DNA from: Phaeodactylum tricornutum CCAP 1055/1
Taxonomy: Eukaryota; Bacillariophyta; Bacillariophyceae; Surirellales; Neidiaceae
DNA length: 64,000 nucleotides
Direction: 5' to 3'
Assembly: GCF_000150955.2 (NCBI RefSeq)
Contig: NC_011686.1
Coordinates: 496,001-560,000, forward strand
A program made the position numbers and the translations under genes. Positions 10,372 through 21,655 of this stretch are shown here, one piece after another (within the stretch, counting starts at the first letter, position 1; the number at the start of each line of letters is the position of its first letter). The notes under the pieces were generated by a model that did no database searches, was not told where the DNA came from, and worked only from the letters and a program-made list of their open reading frames with translations.

Positions 10372-11844
10372 CTATCCTCGAAGCTTCGCAAAAATTGTCA
10401 GCACCACTATGACACCTGCCAATCCTCCTGTGACGCTCCAAAAGGCTGTGGTCGACTCCTCTACGCCAAAAATTTCAGCATACAACTCCAATCCAGTCTG
10501 ACATGTCAGCCACGCCAGAAGCAAGGTCACAACGCCTACGACTCGGTGCTTGTATTCCCAAAGCATTCGGAAGCTGCTTTTTTTTATCGGTAGATTTGTC
10601 GCTTTCGTTTCCTCGTTGGTGGCGGTGTCATCGGCGTCGAGAGCTACTAGCTCACTCTCATTTGCTTTCGGTGCGGCCGGTCGAAAGACGCCACCCGCGA
10701 GCTGCAAAATGGCCAACAAAAACACCAACAAACCCACCAACGTGTGTGTTTCGTTCACAAAATGGGACTCATTCTGGTTGCTGACACTGCGCACCGCAAG
10801 TCCGAAACCAGCAATCACACACAAAATGGCCTATTTGAAACAAACACGCGGTAAGAAAGTCATCGAATATGCGCCAAAGCGACTGGGGTTCCTTCCGCAC
10901 GTCTGTAATTTTTGTGCGGTCCGTATGTTTCTTGCATATACACTTACCAACGTATTGAAACCTTGATGCAGACGAAACCAGAGTCCATCCGGCAACCAGG
11001 ATCGCAGGAGACTGGCACCGACACCGATGGGTACCAGCACACCCCAGGCCGTGGCCATTAGCCATCCGTGCGCTTGCAACAAACTCTTCTTGGCCACTTC
11101 TGTATTGAACAAGTCCACGCCGGTATTTCCAAGCGGCGCTTCCTCGTCTGGATCTTCGTTTACGTTCCGACAAGGTGTCAGCTCGAGCGTAAAGGCGCCT
11201 TGCAGCATGTGCGGACCCAAAATTTGGTTGGTCGCACCGACGGAAAAAATAACCGTGTTGGGTGCGCCATTGGTAAGGACATCTCGCTCATTGGGTTCCA
11301 CCAACGGCTTGGTAAAATGGAGCACAGTGTGGGTATCGTTCTGTACAATACTCGATTCCGTCAACGTTTGCTGCAACGTGGCCACACGCGAAACCTGTGA
11401 AAGTGCAAATCCACCCAGGAACCATTTGGATGGGTTGGGTACCTCTGTAGTGGAATCTACGCCTGGTTCGCCCAGAACGGCTACCACAGAAATGAAAGCA
11501 GTTGGACACAAAATTGAGATGAAAGTGATTCTCGATGCTCATCAAAAGCTGTGTTTCAGTGTCTTACCAATGTTGTTCAGCATTTCACCGCGCTCCGAAA
11601 AGCCAAAACCCATCCATCCTTGTCCAGCATACGTCATTTCAATGGTCACTGTTTCTTCCTCTGGGTGCGTAATTTGCTGAACCAGCAATCGGCCGTCATT
11701 GAAGATATCCAAGGAGCCGCGGAAGGAACAGTCAAAGGTCGAACCGGTGGCGTTCGGTGACGGTTGCTGCTGCTGTGCCGTTGCTAACACCGACAATATC
11801 GCAAGGCAGACGAACAGCGGAGGCGGTAGCAAGTTCAGATTCAT
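10372..11844 (-). CDS. DOMON-cytochrome b561 membrane protein, array copy 2
   Basis: There are three exons, 11844-11568, 11480-10948 and 10830-10372, with introns of 87 and 117 nt at the same positions and phases as in copy 1; 422 residues when joined. ATG 11844 is used because the upstream in-frame codon is TTG. A signal peptide (LPPPLFVCLAILSVLATA) precedes a Gln-rich linker and a DOMON domain (GQGWMGFGFSERGEM, then NIAVLGEPG). The b561 core keeps its histidines in AHGWLM, RLHQGF, THTLVG and YKHRVVG. The loop between helices 3 and 4 is longer and acidic compared with copy 1. A role in transmembrane electron transfer, perhaps ferric reduction, is inferred from the family. Confidence 0.9.
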
Positions 11845-12563
11845 TGCTTCTGAGATCAATAATTACTGTGGACTCGAAGGGATGGAATGAACTGCAAGGT
11901 GCGACAGTGGAATCTGCGTATCGTACGTGACCAGCTTCAGTCTGAAGGGGTGACCTGTTTGATAGCTCGAGACGGAGCAGTCTACGACCTAAATTTCGAC
12001 TCTCTAGCTAGTAGGATGTGGAATTGAGCTCTACTCTAGCGTTGTTATTCTCAAGAAGCCGACCAACGGCAGAGTAGATTCAAAATAGGCACGACCAAGC
12101 CCGTGGCTGCCCGTGCAGGATTTCATCCAGAAAATTCAGAAAATACGAACGGAACATATAAGTGGTGTTTCGGGACGAATGACGATAAGTAGAGAGAAGG
12201 GCGCACCTACCCTACAAATACTCCAAAAATGAAGTAAGTGTCGGACCGTTGTGGTTTCAGGTTGACGTCACAGTCTAGGATCTATTGGTCTCGTAAGACG
12301 GATTCTAACTGTAAATTCTTCATAGGATTCACCCGTGATTCATGTTCGACGCGACTTGCAGTTGCCGTAAATCTACGAAATTGTGCTAACAGGGAAGTCG
12401 TCTCCAGTTATTATGTGGTTGCTAACAAAGTGTAACGCAAACAATGTTCTCTACAATGTTCCACAATGAGGGAGAAAATACCAAGGCCCGGAACAGCCGT
12501 GACGCGTTCCTCGCTCAACAAACTTGGCCTCAGAGGCATAGATTCCCAAGGGCAATAGGGACC
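11845..12563. other. Intergenic region between b561 copies 2 and 3
   Basis: About 720 bases without a supported gene. No DOMON-like remnant, motif or repeat was recognised. Confidence 0.5.
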
Positions 12564-13411
12564 TCACTTTGAGCCACCAAACTTGGCAAAAACGGTCAAA
12601 ATGGCAATTACGCTAGCTAGTCCACCAGTGACACCCCAAAAGGCTGCCGTGTACTCTTCCCCTCCAAACTCCTGATTGTACAATTGTAAACAAAGGGTAA
12701 CAAGTCCACCACGCGAGGGCGAGACCTCCAATGCCCAAGACTCGATGTGTGTATTCCCAAATCGACCGGAACAGGCTCTTCTTGGTTGGGGGCATTGGCA
12801 GGGTCTCCTCTTTGCCAACAGTATCAATGTTATCTGGAACGGATGTGGTTGCATCACTGGGATTTGGTTTGGGTAATCCCGGTCGGACAATAACCCCCAC
12901 GAGCTGCAAAACGGCCAACAAAAAGACAACCAGATCCATCTTTCTGTGTTGGAATTCCACGAAATGTTTCTCGTTATTGTCGCTGAAGACATGCACCGCG
13001 ATACCGAAACCAGCAAACACACAAAACATGGCCTATTCGAAGACAAGGCAGAGTCGTTGAGCTTCGCAAAACATTTTCATTTTCCAGAATTCCTGTCTTG
13101 CGCAAACTTACAATCGCATTCAATGCTAGATGCAGACGAAACCATAGTCCTTCTGGCAACCAGGATCGCAGGAGACTGGCACCGACAGCGAGCGGTACCA
13201 TTACACCCCAGGCCGCGGCCATGAGCCATCCGTGCGCTTTCCACAACCGCGTTTCATCCTCTTCCTCGTCCAAGAAAGTAGCGTTGGTAATCCCTTGCGA
13301 AAGATCATCATAATCTTCAGCATTCAGGTCCCTGGCTGTCACTATCGAGAGCGAAGACTTTATCATGCAGACAATTACCGATGACATCAAGAAGCGTAAG
13401 TTGGCCGCCAT
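12564..13411 (-). pseudogene. Cytochrome b561 paralogue, array copy 3: lacks DOMON and frameshifted
   Basis: There are two exons, 13411-13112 and 13032-12564, with a 79-nt intron at the position of intron 2 in copies 1 and 2. A signal peptide is followed by a short acidic spacer in place of the whole DOMON domain, then the b561 core (AHGWLM, RLHLAL, QHRKMD, YTHRVLG). Exon 2 is 469 nt, one more than a multiple of three. The frame slips around 12685-12700, after ALAWWTCY; past it, another frame continues with LYNQEFGGEE and the conserved final helix AFWGVTGGLASVIAILTVF. Read as given, translation stops at 12613 after 239 residues without the last helix. It could be a dying gene, a truncated but expressed one, or a sequencing error. 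Confidence 0.65.
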
Positions 13412-14219
13412 ATTGGTCTTTGTTGATGAAGAGTAACAATCAGTGGATCAGCAATCAAGGAATATGGCAGTTTATTTTGTAAGATCACAGTTTGAGAGGC
13501 CCATTACATTTTGTCTGCTCGTATTTTAGTGAACCGGTCACGAATATTTATCCTGTAAACGTGTACTCACACTTGAAGGGAGAGGAGGAGGAGCTCTCAA
13601 AGTTTTTCCGTGAAAGCCTTTCGACGGTGAACCGGTAGGATTGAAGAAAAAAAAACTTGTAAGACTCATCAAGGTTTAGCATATTCCATGCTAGCTGTAA
13701 GAGGTAATTCATTTTTCGGAGCAAAAATGCAAGGCCAAGGCCTTGTTAACGGCAGTCAAGAGCTTTTGGTAAAGCGAGGTCGGTTCCAAATCTCAATTAT
13801 TCGAGAAGACTCTGGACAATTGCCGTCAATGATCACGTGGTCCTTGGAGATAGTGATGAGGCTCGTCATGTCAATGCCAGCTTGATTGGTTCTTTGTCGA
13901 CTGCTGATCTTTGATAGGTCTAGCAACCGGAGGCTGGGAGAGAGCAATACCAACTAGCCAAAAGAATTCAACTTTACTGGTTTTGCTTTTGTACTTACAT
14001 AACTTTCTATCATGTCCGAACAATTCTGGGCAAATTGATTCACAAGTAAATCCTATTTTTATATATTCGCCGGTTGGAGATTCGTTCGTTAATGTAATTA
14101 ACCGTACTTGACGGTAGGTAGCTGTCGATTTCAAAGTCCGGGTGTTTTTTCTCGCTAGGGGAAGCGTTAGGTCGGGTTTCCCCGCCACTCGTCAATGGCT
14201 GTCAAATCAAGAATCCACC
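13412..14219. other. Intergenic region, nothing recognised
   Basis: About 800 bases between divergent starts (array copy 3 and the gene at 14220). I saw no DOMON remnant on the minus strand, no TGACWGTGA motif and no repeat. Confidence 0.5.
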
Positions 14220-15242
14220 ATGGCGGCTTCTCGATTGCGTAGTATCTTCTTTATTTGCTGCGGCATTCTTTTGAATTTTCTGGGTTCTGATGGTGCCAGA
14301 TATAGCATCAGTGGACCCGTGGTGACTCTGACATTAAAGGAACCTGCGGTAGAACGAAAAACGGCATCGACGCTGGCGTCGCGATTTGTTTCTTCGAACG
14401 CTGCTGCTGCCGGCGATGGATCGGATACCGCCTCGTCATCCGGACGTGGTACTAGCTACGATACCGCGAAACCATGGCTAGACCTGTCTTCCATTCGTCC
14501 AAGTGTGGAATGGAGCATACAATCACAGGAACCGCCGTTGCCGAACTGGGTTCCGACCCTCAATGGCGTCAAAGCGGCTGTCGGCTATGACTACCATCCG
14601 TACGCGCAATCACCCCCCACGCTGCTGCTACCTTCCTGGATTGAAGGGACGGTGAAGTTTTCCCGTAATGCCTTCGAAGCAATCCTGCAGCCTTCTCACG
14701 ACTTTCGAACGAAACGTACCAGTGTGGTTGCGCAAGTGTCTCGGGGGACCTCCAATCTCCTGGCTCGGTTCGGTACACGCCAAAAGCATTTACTGGAAGC
14801 TGCTACCGCATCTCTACATATGCATTTACCCTACACTTCCGTAAGTGCTGTTCGCGTTACCCCGTCGGTCGACATTGTGGCCCGAAACTTGTCGTGTCGC
14901 GTGGAAGCAGTGTCGGGTGGAGCCGCCCGCACCAAGGCCGTATTGAATCTGGAATACGATAATCCCACGTTGACGGTCCTGCACTCGCTGGATGCACGCC
15001 ATACAATTGCGCCCGAAATCAGTTTGTACAATGCGAAAATTACGTACGCCTGGAATGTGGCATTGGCAGGAGGCGGTAGCGTGCAAACCAAGGTCGATCC
15101 CATTTCCGACATTCGCATTTCTTGGAACGATCCAAGTGCGGCGGGGGGTAGTTGGACGACCGATGTGCGACTGCCATTGGAAGGGACAACTATGCAAGCG
15201 TTGGCCGCGGATATTCGAGTCCGACGGCAATTTCGATTTTAA
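14220..15242 (+). CDS. Secreted or organelle-entering protein, unknown function
   Basis: This is a 340-residue single-exon protein. ATG 14220 has a good context (caccATGG) and begins a clear signal peptide (MAASRLRSIFFICCGILLNFLG). A Ser/Ala-rich linker follows, then about 240 residues of alternating polar and hydrophobic residues that suggest a beta-rich fold (for example TRAVLNLEY-like strands, GGSVQTKVDPISDIRISW, and a terminal VRRQFRF). The aromatic C-terminal residue and strand pattern recall beta-barrel outer-membrane proteins, such as those of the plastid envelope. That is only a structural impression; no family was recognised. After the signal peptide there is no clear plastid Phe motif. 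Confidence 0.65.
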   Translation: MAASRLRSIFFICCGILLNFLGSDGARYSISGPVVTLTLKEPAVERKTASTLASRFVSSNAAAAGDGSDTASSSGRGTSYDTAKPWLDLSSIRPSVEWSIQSQEPPLPNWVPTLNGVKAAVGYDYHPYAQSPPTLLLPSWIEGTVKFSRNAFEAILQPSHDFRTKRTSVVAQVSRGTSNLLARFGTRQKHLLEAATASLHMHLPYTSVSAVRVTPSVDIVARNLSCRVEAVSGGAARTKAVLNLEYDNPTLTVLHSLDARHTIAPEISLYNAKITYAWNVALAGGGSVQTKVDPISDIRISWNDPSAAGGSWTTDVRLPLEGTTMQALAADIRVRRQFRF

Positions 15243-15719
15243 CAAATTTTGCTAGTGTATACAAGAGCTAGCGTGTGATTGGCACGAGGATAACCTAATA
15301 ATACAAACTATTCTATGAGGGCATTGAGTTGGATTGAAGGGCTTTGCTTCTCTAGAAAGCTATTGCGAGTGAACAGAGATGTATGTACCGCATACCCAAA
15401 GGTGAAAGAGAGTCGCTCAAACAAGAGGTATTGGGTATGTCAGTTTTTTCGTCGTCACAAACACGACCCATCTTGAAAGCAAGACTCCGACACGAATTGC
15501 GAAAAAGACCCGAGTTGGCTAATCAGTTCTGCACCATGGGAATAGTGTAACGCTGACTTTCCCTTGCGATCGATAAGCAGCCTTGTGGGTTACACTGCAT
15601 GCCATTTCTTTTTTCTGTTGATTTTGGTAACTGCAAATTTATGCTGATTGGACTGTGTTAAACGCAACAGAAGAACACAAACACCAGACGTAGTTGTTCC
15701 GTAAAAGTCCCAAGGCTCC
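15243..15719. other. Intergenic region, nothing recognised
   Basis: About 480 bases between two plus-strand genes; likely holds the polyadenylation region of the first and the promoter of the second. No motif copy or repeat was noted. Confidence 0.5.
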
Positions 15720-18716
15720 ATGAACGATCCAGTAGCCTTGCACCATGCACCGGGAGCCGCGGCTGCTCCTGAACAAGAGCATCGCCGAAACCTGGGAAAG
15801 CTTTACAAAATGCTCGCTATCGCTGTCTTGGCATGTCTCGCCATGGTGTTGCAGGCCACTTCATGGCTCCTTGAAACGTACCAAGACGAACTAGTAGAAC
15901 ACCAACGGCAACGTCGTCGTCATAGATTGAAGGCTGACGATGAGAGAAGAGACGCGGAAAATTTTGTTCAAGGAGAACAGGAAGATGGCGCTATCGATTC
16001 CAAGGCGACGGTGCATGATTCGGAACCAACCCGGGCGGAAACGCTGCACGTGCGCAAGCACTTGGCCGATACCGGGTCATCGCGCGCCACGGCGGCACAA
16101 GCCTACTGGAATAGGGCCGTACCCGCGTTAGCATCGTGGGACAGCATAGCTACAACCAATTCTCGGTCGTCACTCGTAGCCCGATCAAATTTGATGTTGG
16201 AGGGTTCTATGATGGATGATCAGTCGTCTTGGGATGATTTTATGACTGCCCGAAACGGTAAAAACCGAACGGCCGATAGCTGGCACGCCATGCAACAGGC
16301 TGCCGCTTTGGGACATCAGCAGGCACAACTATACGTTGCTCACACTTTGACAGCTGGATTCGGATGGACTCACCAAAGCACTGCCACGGTTAGTGAGGGA
16401 TTAGAGCTCCAATTGGATGATCCTATGCTCCATTCCTTGCTGTTTGATGGTGACAACCAAACAAAACTTGTTCTACAAGAATCGTGGATTGAGTCGTCGC
16501 AGGCGCAATCGCCGCAACATTATCGGCAACAGGTCCAAGCGTGGTTATACTGGTACATGTCGGCAAAACAAGGGAATGTGGAGGCCATGCTGGCGTTGGG
16601 ACACCGGATGGATCGGTTGCGCGACCAAAATCCTTCCAGTTTTACTTGTCAAGACGTGTTGCCGTATTATCAAGAAGCCGCAAACGCTATTATCGACGAG
16701 CTCGAGGTCTCTCCTTTGCGTGCAAAAGTCATGCCACCTTGGGAAGCACACGATCTATCTAAAGTTCATCTCTATGGCGGGACGTCCTCTAAATTGGACT
16801 ACGTCAACAAACCCGACGAAAAACAAGAAGCGCTCCAATTCTATCACGCTCGGGCGACGCAAAAGAGTCTTAGTTCCAGTAAAAACGCAGCTGACGTGAA
16901 CGCTGCCGCACAGGCCGCGTACAAACTTGGTAATCTATACCAGTTCGGTATTAAAGGCGTGGAACAAAATTTGACATTGGCCATTTCATACTACGAACTT
17001 GCCGCCTTGGCGGGCCACTGGGAAGCTGCTGGCCAAGCGGGAAAAATGTTTCTTTGGGGTATGGGCGTACCTCAGGATGCCTACAAGGCACACAAAATGT
17101 TTCGGATCGGCATGCCTTGGAGTGTCGAAACATGCCACCGCAAATACGAACAAAAACAAGCGAGAGCCCGTTTACAAAAGCACAAGGAACATGCAAATAC
17201 CAACGATCCGGTATATCTCTGCGAAGACCAGTGTCTGAATGGAATGGGTTTGTTACGGTTGCTTGGATTGCCCATGATAGTGTCATTAGATGTGGAAATT
17301 GCCGAGCGACTTTTTGTCCTGGCGAAGGAACAAGGAAATATTGACGCGCGATACAATCTAGCCATGATGAAATTGGGTTGGAAAACCCACTTTCAGTCCA
17401 TTCACAAATTAGAGGATAGTGGACAGACAAGTTTGGAAGACAGCTTTTTTCCAATGTCGCAACTTGTGAGTGGTCATCCCACTCAGGCCGAGTATAATTC
17501 GATTCTAATGGACTTGATGGAGGCTTCGCGACACAAACATGTTCAAGCCAAACACCGACTAGCTCTACTACACGCTGAAGGTGTCCGCATCATGCACAAG
17601 GGCAACAATCTCGCCGCTGTGAGCAAAGATTGCGAGAAGTCTCTGAAGCACTTTCAGTGGGTTACTGAAAACGCGTCTCCCTGGTTGAGTTTACGTATGC
17701 GGGCTGCGTACAAGCGGTATACGGCTGGCGATGAAGAAGGCGCGTTGAAGAATTATTTGGCCGCGGCCGAAACGGGCTCGGAACTAGCTCAACGCAACGC
17801 GGCCTTTTTGTTGGAACGTGGAACGTGTCTGGGATTGTCCAAGGTCAATTGCGCCAAGGCTGCTGTAAGGTTATGGAAGGCTGCTGCCGATAAAGGTCAC
17901 GTTGAAGCGAACGTCCGGGTCGGCGATTTCTACTACTATGGACGATTCCGGGAAGAGAGAAGCTTTGTGGGACCATTCGGCTGGATCCACTACTTGTTGT
18001 ACCCGGAGGATGGCTTGCGGGATCTCTTGCAGGTAGCAAAGGAGCTGCTGCGTCCAATTATTTTTACTCGACAAGTTGAGCGAGAAGGTTATTCCGATGA
18101 CAGCGACGAGTCCGTTTGTGAGATTGCGGATGACAGCACGGATTCGGCTTGCCCTACCTGTTCTATTGAAGGCGCTTATGCTCTCGCCGACGACGAGCAC
18201 AGTTTAGAAAAGGATTTGTCAATGGCGGTTCGGTATTATCGATCCGCGGTGGAACGATCGGGTAGTGCACGGGCGAACTTTAATTTGGGCTTTCTTTACG
18301 AATGGGGTTTGGGTGTCAAGCAGGATTTTCCCTTGGCCAAACGTCACTACGACAATGCTGTCGCCGGGATTGGTTTGGAGGCTCAGATTCCTGTGTCAAT
18401 TGCCTTGTACTTTTTGCGATGGCACCAATGGATTTTAAAACAACGTGTATACGCCGGTGGTCTATGGAGCAAACTCCGATCGGAAGTACAAGAGGAACGA
18501 GGACGGCAAGAGCACAGCACCCAGCAGAAAGAAAATATTCCTACCCCATCCATCGAGAAACGGCAAGCAGGGCAACCAATTCCGGGCCCAAACCACCTAT
18601 CCAAAACCAGAATGGATGTGATCGTGTCCCATGTATTCAGCTGGGAGAGTGCGCTCATTCTGGTTTTGACCGTCTTGCTGTCGTTACTGTTACGAATTCG
18701 ACCAACTCCAAGATAG
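15720..18716 (+). CDS. Sel1-repeat ERAD protein, Hrd3/SEL1L-like
   Basis: This is a 998-residue single-exon protein. A hydrophobic segment at about 31-51 (signal anchor) opens it, and a C-terminal membrane helix (SALILVLTVLLSLLL) sits within the last 25 residues. Between them lie many Sel1-like repeats, for example AAYKLGNLYQFG with AISYYELAALAGHWEA, YNLAMMKL, and ANFNLGFLYEWGLGVKQDF with AKRHYDNA. This layout, a lumenal Sel1 array with a C-terminal anchor, is that of Hrd3/SEL1L, which recruits misfolded glycoproteins to the Hrd1 ubiquitin ligase in the ER membrane. The protein runs convergently into lepA with a 49-nt gap. Other large Sel1 proteins exist, so orthology with Hrd3 rather than family membership is inference. 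Confidence 0.85.
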   Translation: MNDPVALHHAPGAAAAPEQEHRRNLGKLYKMLAIAVLACLAMVLQATSWLLETYQDELVEHQRQRRRHRLKADDERRDAENFVQGEQEDGAIDSKATVHDSEPTRAETLHVRKHLADTGSSRATAAQAYWNRAVPALASWDSIATTNSRSSLVARSNLMLEGSMMDDQSSWDDFMTARNGKNRTADSWHAMQQAAALGHQQAQLYVAHTLTAGFGWTHQSTATVSEGLELQLDDPMLHSLLFDGDNQTKLVLQESWIESSQAQSPQHYRQQVQAWLYWYMSAKQGNVEAMLALGHRMDRLRDQNPSSFTCQDVLPYYQEAANAIIDELEVSPLRAKVMPPWEAHDLSKVHLYGGTSSKLDYVNKPDEKQEALQFYHARATQKSLSSSKNAADVNAAAQAAYKLGNLYQFGIKGVEQNLTLAISYYELAALAGHWEAAGQAGKMFLWGMGVPQDAYKAHKMFRIGMPWSVETCHRKYEQKQARARLQKHKEHANTNDPVYLCEDQCLNGMGLLRLLGLPMIVSLDVEIAERLFVLAKEQGNIDARYNLAMMKLGWKTHFQSIHKLEDSGQTSLEDSFFPMSQLVSGHPTQAEYNSILMDLMEASRHKHVQAKHRLALLHAEGVRIMHKGNNLAAVSKDCEKSLKHFQWVTENASPWLSLRMRAAYKRYTAGDEEGALKNYLAAAETGSELAQRNAAFLLERGTCLGLSKVNCAKAAVRLWKAAADKGHVEANVRVGDFYYYGRFREERSFVGPFGWIHYLLYPEDGLRDLLQVAKELLRPIIFTRQVEREGYSDDSDESVCEIADDSTDSACPTCSIEGAYALADDEHSLEKDLSMAVRYYRSAVERSGSARANFNLGFLYEWGLGVKQDFPLAKRHYDNAVAGIGLEAQIPVSIALYFLRWHQWILKQRVYAGGLWSKLRSEVQEERGRQEHSTQQKENIPTPSIEKRQAGQPIPGPNHLSKTRMDVIVSHVFSWESALILVLTVLLSLLLRIRPTPR

Positions 18717-18765
18717 TGCCCTTTCTGTATTCTACGACTAGAACATTTTGAAAAAAAACCAAATT

Positions 18766-21002
18766 TTACTCGTTTAACTTCAGGACCGCCATAAAGGCTT
18801 CTTGCGGGACATTCACTTTCCCGATACTTTTCATCCGCTTTTTGCCCTTGGCTTGTTTCTGTAGCAGTTTCTTTTTACGCGAGATGTCACCACCGTAGCA
18901 CTTGGCCAGGACGTCCTTGCGCATTGGCGATATGGATTCGGACGCAATCACTTTGACACCGATACAGGCTTGAATGGGGATTTTGAACATTTGGCGAGGA
19001 ATGAGGTCCTTGAGGGACGCACACAATCGTCGCCCGATGGATTGGGCCTTGTCACGGTGCACGACACAAGCGAGCGGCGGGGCCATTTCGTAGTTAATTT
19101 TGACATCGAGCCGGACCAAATCACTTGCTCGGTAGTCGATCAAGGAGTATTCCATCGAGGCGTAGCCCTTCGTACGGGATTTGAGTTGATCGAAAAAGTC
19201 CGTAATCACTTCGGCCAGGGGTAATTCGTACACGATTGTGGATCGAGTGGGCGTCAAAAACTTGATATCAATCAAATCGCCTCGTCGTTCTTGCCCCAAT
19301 TCAATTATGGCTCCATTGTATTCACTGGGGGTCAACACCTCCATCCGTACATAAGGTTCTAAAGCAACATCGTTGCGTCCCAAGTCGGGCATTTTCGCCG
19401 GAGTATCGATAAAAAATTCTTCCTGGTGTTCCTTTTTCACCTTGTAGACGACCGAGGGTGCCGTAACGATCAAATCAATATCGTACTCACGTTGTAACCG
19501 TTCTTGAACAATTTCCATGTGCAACAATCCCAAAAAGCCGCAGCGAAAGCCAAACCCCATGGCCCCTGAACTTTCCGGTTCGTACGATAACGCGGCATCG
19601 TTTAGACGCAATTTTCCGAGGGCGTCACGCAAGGATTCGTACTGATCCGCATCGACGGGAAACAGACCGCAATACACCATGGGAACGGAGTCCGCGTATC
19701 CGGGTAGCGCCTCGATCGGTGGCGACTTCCCTTTGCTGGCGGATTCCTTGTATTCTTTCGCCAGCACGATGGTATCACCTACGCGAGCATCCAGTACATC
19801 CTTAATGTTCCCCCAAAGGTATCCGACTTCACCGGCATGCAGGCAATCCACCGGGACTTGATTCGGTTGCATAATGCCAACTTCGGTGACATCGTGTTCG
19901 GCATCCGAAGCGAGGAAGCGCACCTTGTCTCCTTGCGAGACTTCTCCGTCCATGACGCGAAAGAAGACAATAACGCCGCGGTAGGCATCGTAGTAGGAAT
20001 CGAAAATGAGGGCTCGGAAGGGTCCACCGGTGGCCGCGGGGGGTGGCGGTACCATTTGGACGATGCGTTCGAGAATATCATCGATACCAATGCCGGTCTT
20101 GGCACTGGCGTGCACAATCCCACTGCAATCCAAACCAATCGTGGCTTCGATTTCTTCCGCGACGCGCTCGGGGTCGGCCGCTGGCAAATCGATCTTGTTG
20201 AGAATGGGGATAATCTCGAGGTCGTTTTCGAGCGCCAGGTACACGTTGGCCAAGGTTTGCGCCTCGATACCCTGAGAGGCATCCACTACGAGCAAGGCGC
20301 CTTCACAAGCCGCCAACGAACGTGAAACTTCGTAGGAGAAATCGACGTGTCCCGGAGTATCGATCAAATTTAAGCAACTGGACAAGTGTGTCGCGAGAGA
20401 GACACGAGACACAACGGCAAAGAAACAGGCCAAAGAAAACAGAAAGCAAGAGCAGCTTGCGTGAGAAACACAGGGCTCAAATCCGTAAAGACTTTTGAGT
20501 GATCCGCAACTTGGGATTTAGAGGGTACGTACTACATTTCACCGTCTCTTGCCTGATACAAAACCCGAGCGGCTTGCAACTTGATGGTAATACCCCGTTC
20601 CCGTTCCAGATCCATATTGTCCAACAATTGCGCTTCCATGTCTCGCTGAGCGACTGTTTGGGTCGTTTCCAATAATCGGTCCGCCAGTGTCGACTTGCCG
20701 TGATCAATGTGCGCAATAATGGAAAAGTTTCGTATTTTCTGTGCGTCGTAGACGATGCCTGCTGTCTTCTTCGGTTGCGAAGCGGCCTTCTGCTTGCCGC
20801 CGCCGCCGTTGATAGTGCCACTGGTGGTGGGTTTTTCGGTGGAAGACGACGACATGTACCAGGCGGATGACTGGAAGCGTCGCAGGCCCGCCATCGGCGG
20901 GCGTTGGGTTGTCCAACCCGACGTCGAGTCGACCCACAGCGCCACCGCCGCGAACCCTAACGCCCACCACCGTCGGCACGATGGTGCGGCACTTTGGATC
21001 AT
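18766..21002 (-). CDS. lepA: Translation factor LepA (EF4), probably plastid
   Basis: There are two exons, 21002-20536 and 20377-18766, with a 158-nt intron; splicing gives [17 protein letters not shown] and 692 residues. G motifs are complete: [31 protein letters not shown] and SAKTG. The LepA-specific C-terminal domain is present ([15 protein letters not shown] to the Lys-rich end). LepA is a ribosome-bound GTPase that acts in initiation or back-translocation in bacteria and organelles. The N-terminus has a hydrophobic signal-like stretch ([11 protein letters not shown]), then [10 protein letters not shown], where Trp could replace the usual Phe of the plastid cleavage motif; a mitochondrial location is the alternative. 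Confidence 0.95.
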
Positions 21003-21655
21003 TGTGGTCGTCGCCTTGGCTCGAATCCTGCAGCGTACGCGTGTGTGTATAGATAGATAGACAAATATATGTATGAGAGTCTATGGTTGGAAGGGAGCCA
21101 CGGATTGGCCTTTCGTTCTCGGGAAGGAGGGTACTGAAGGTTTCTTGACAGAATCCCCCCCGTTGGTGGGGTTTCCGAGTGCCGAGCGAAAGGAGGGGCC
21201 GAGTGGCGTCTCGTACGGACACGTACGTTGGAGCTCGAACGCCGGTTGGAGCTCCTATATTGGCGGGGTTCCCGGGCTGATTCCCTCCCGTGAAAATTAG
21301 CTGGCAGGAATGATCGTGAGTGGACCAACCCATGAGCCCTAACACCTACCTAGCTACCTAGATAGTTAGAGTGTCGGATGCAGAACCAACAGCCAAAAAC
21401 CTATCCTTCTGGAAGCTCCACCATTTCGAAAAGTGCATTGCGCAGACGCTCTACGGGATCCAGATCGCGTTTGCGCATTGCTTCCGACCTCTAGAGACCA
21501 TGCATACACGTATCTACACGATATGGATGCCGTCCGTTGGCACTACTTTGATTACAGACTACCAAAAAACATGGAGAACATGTTTGTCGGTGGACGGTCC
21601 ACTCAAATTGCGTGCGCTGGTTTGTTGTATGTAACCCAAGAGCATAGCGTACGTT
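21003..21655. other. Intergenic region, nothing recognised
   Basis: About 650 bases between two minus-strand genes. A short direct repeat of TTGGAGCTC lies near 21229-21256. No gene or motif copy was seen. Confidence 0.5.

Noticed and set aside
13756-14188. Minus-strand frames upstream of b561 copy 3, considered as a DOMON remnant
   Set aside because: No DOMON motif (GWxGFGF or NIAVxGEPG) is present in either frame.
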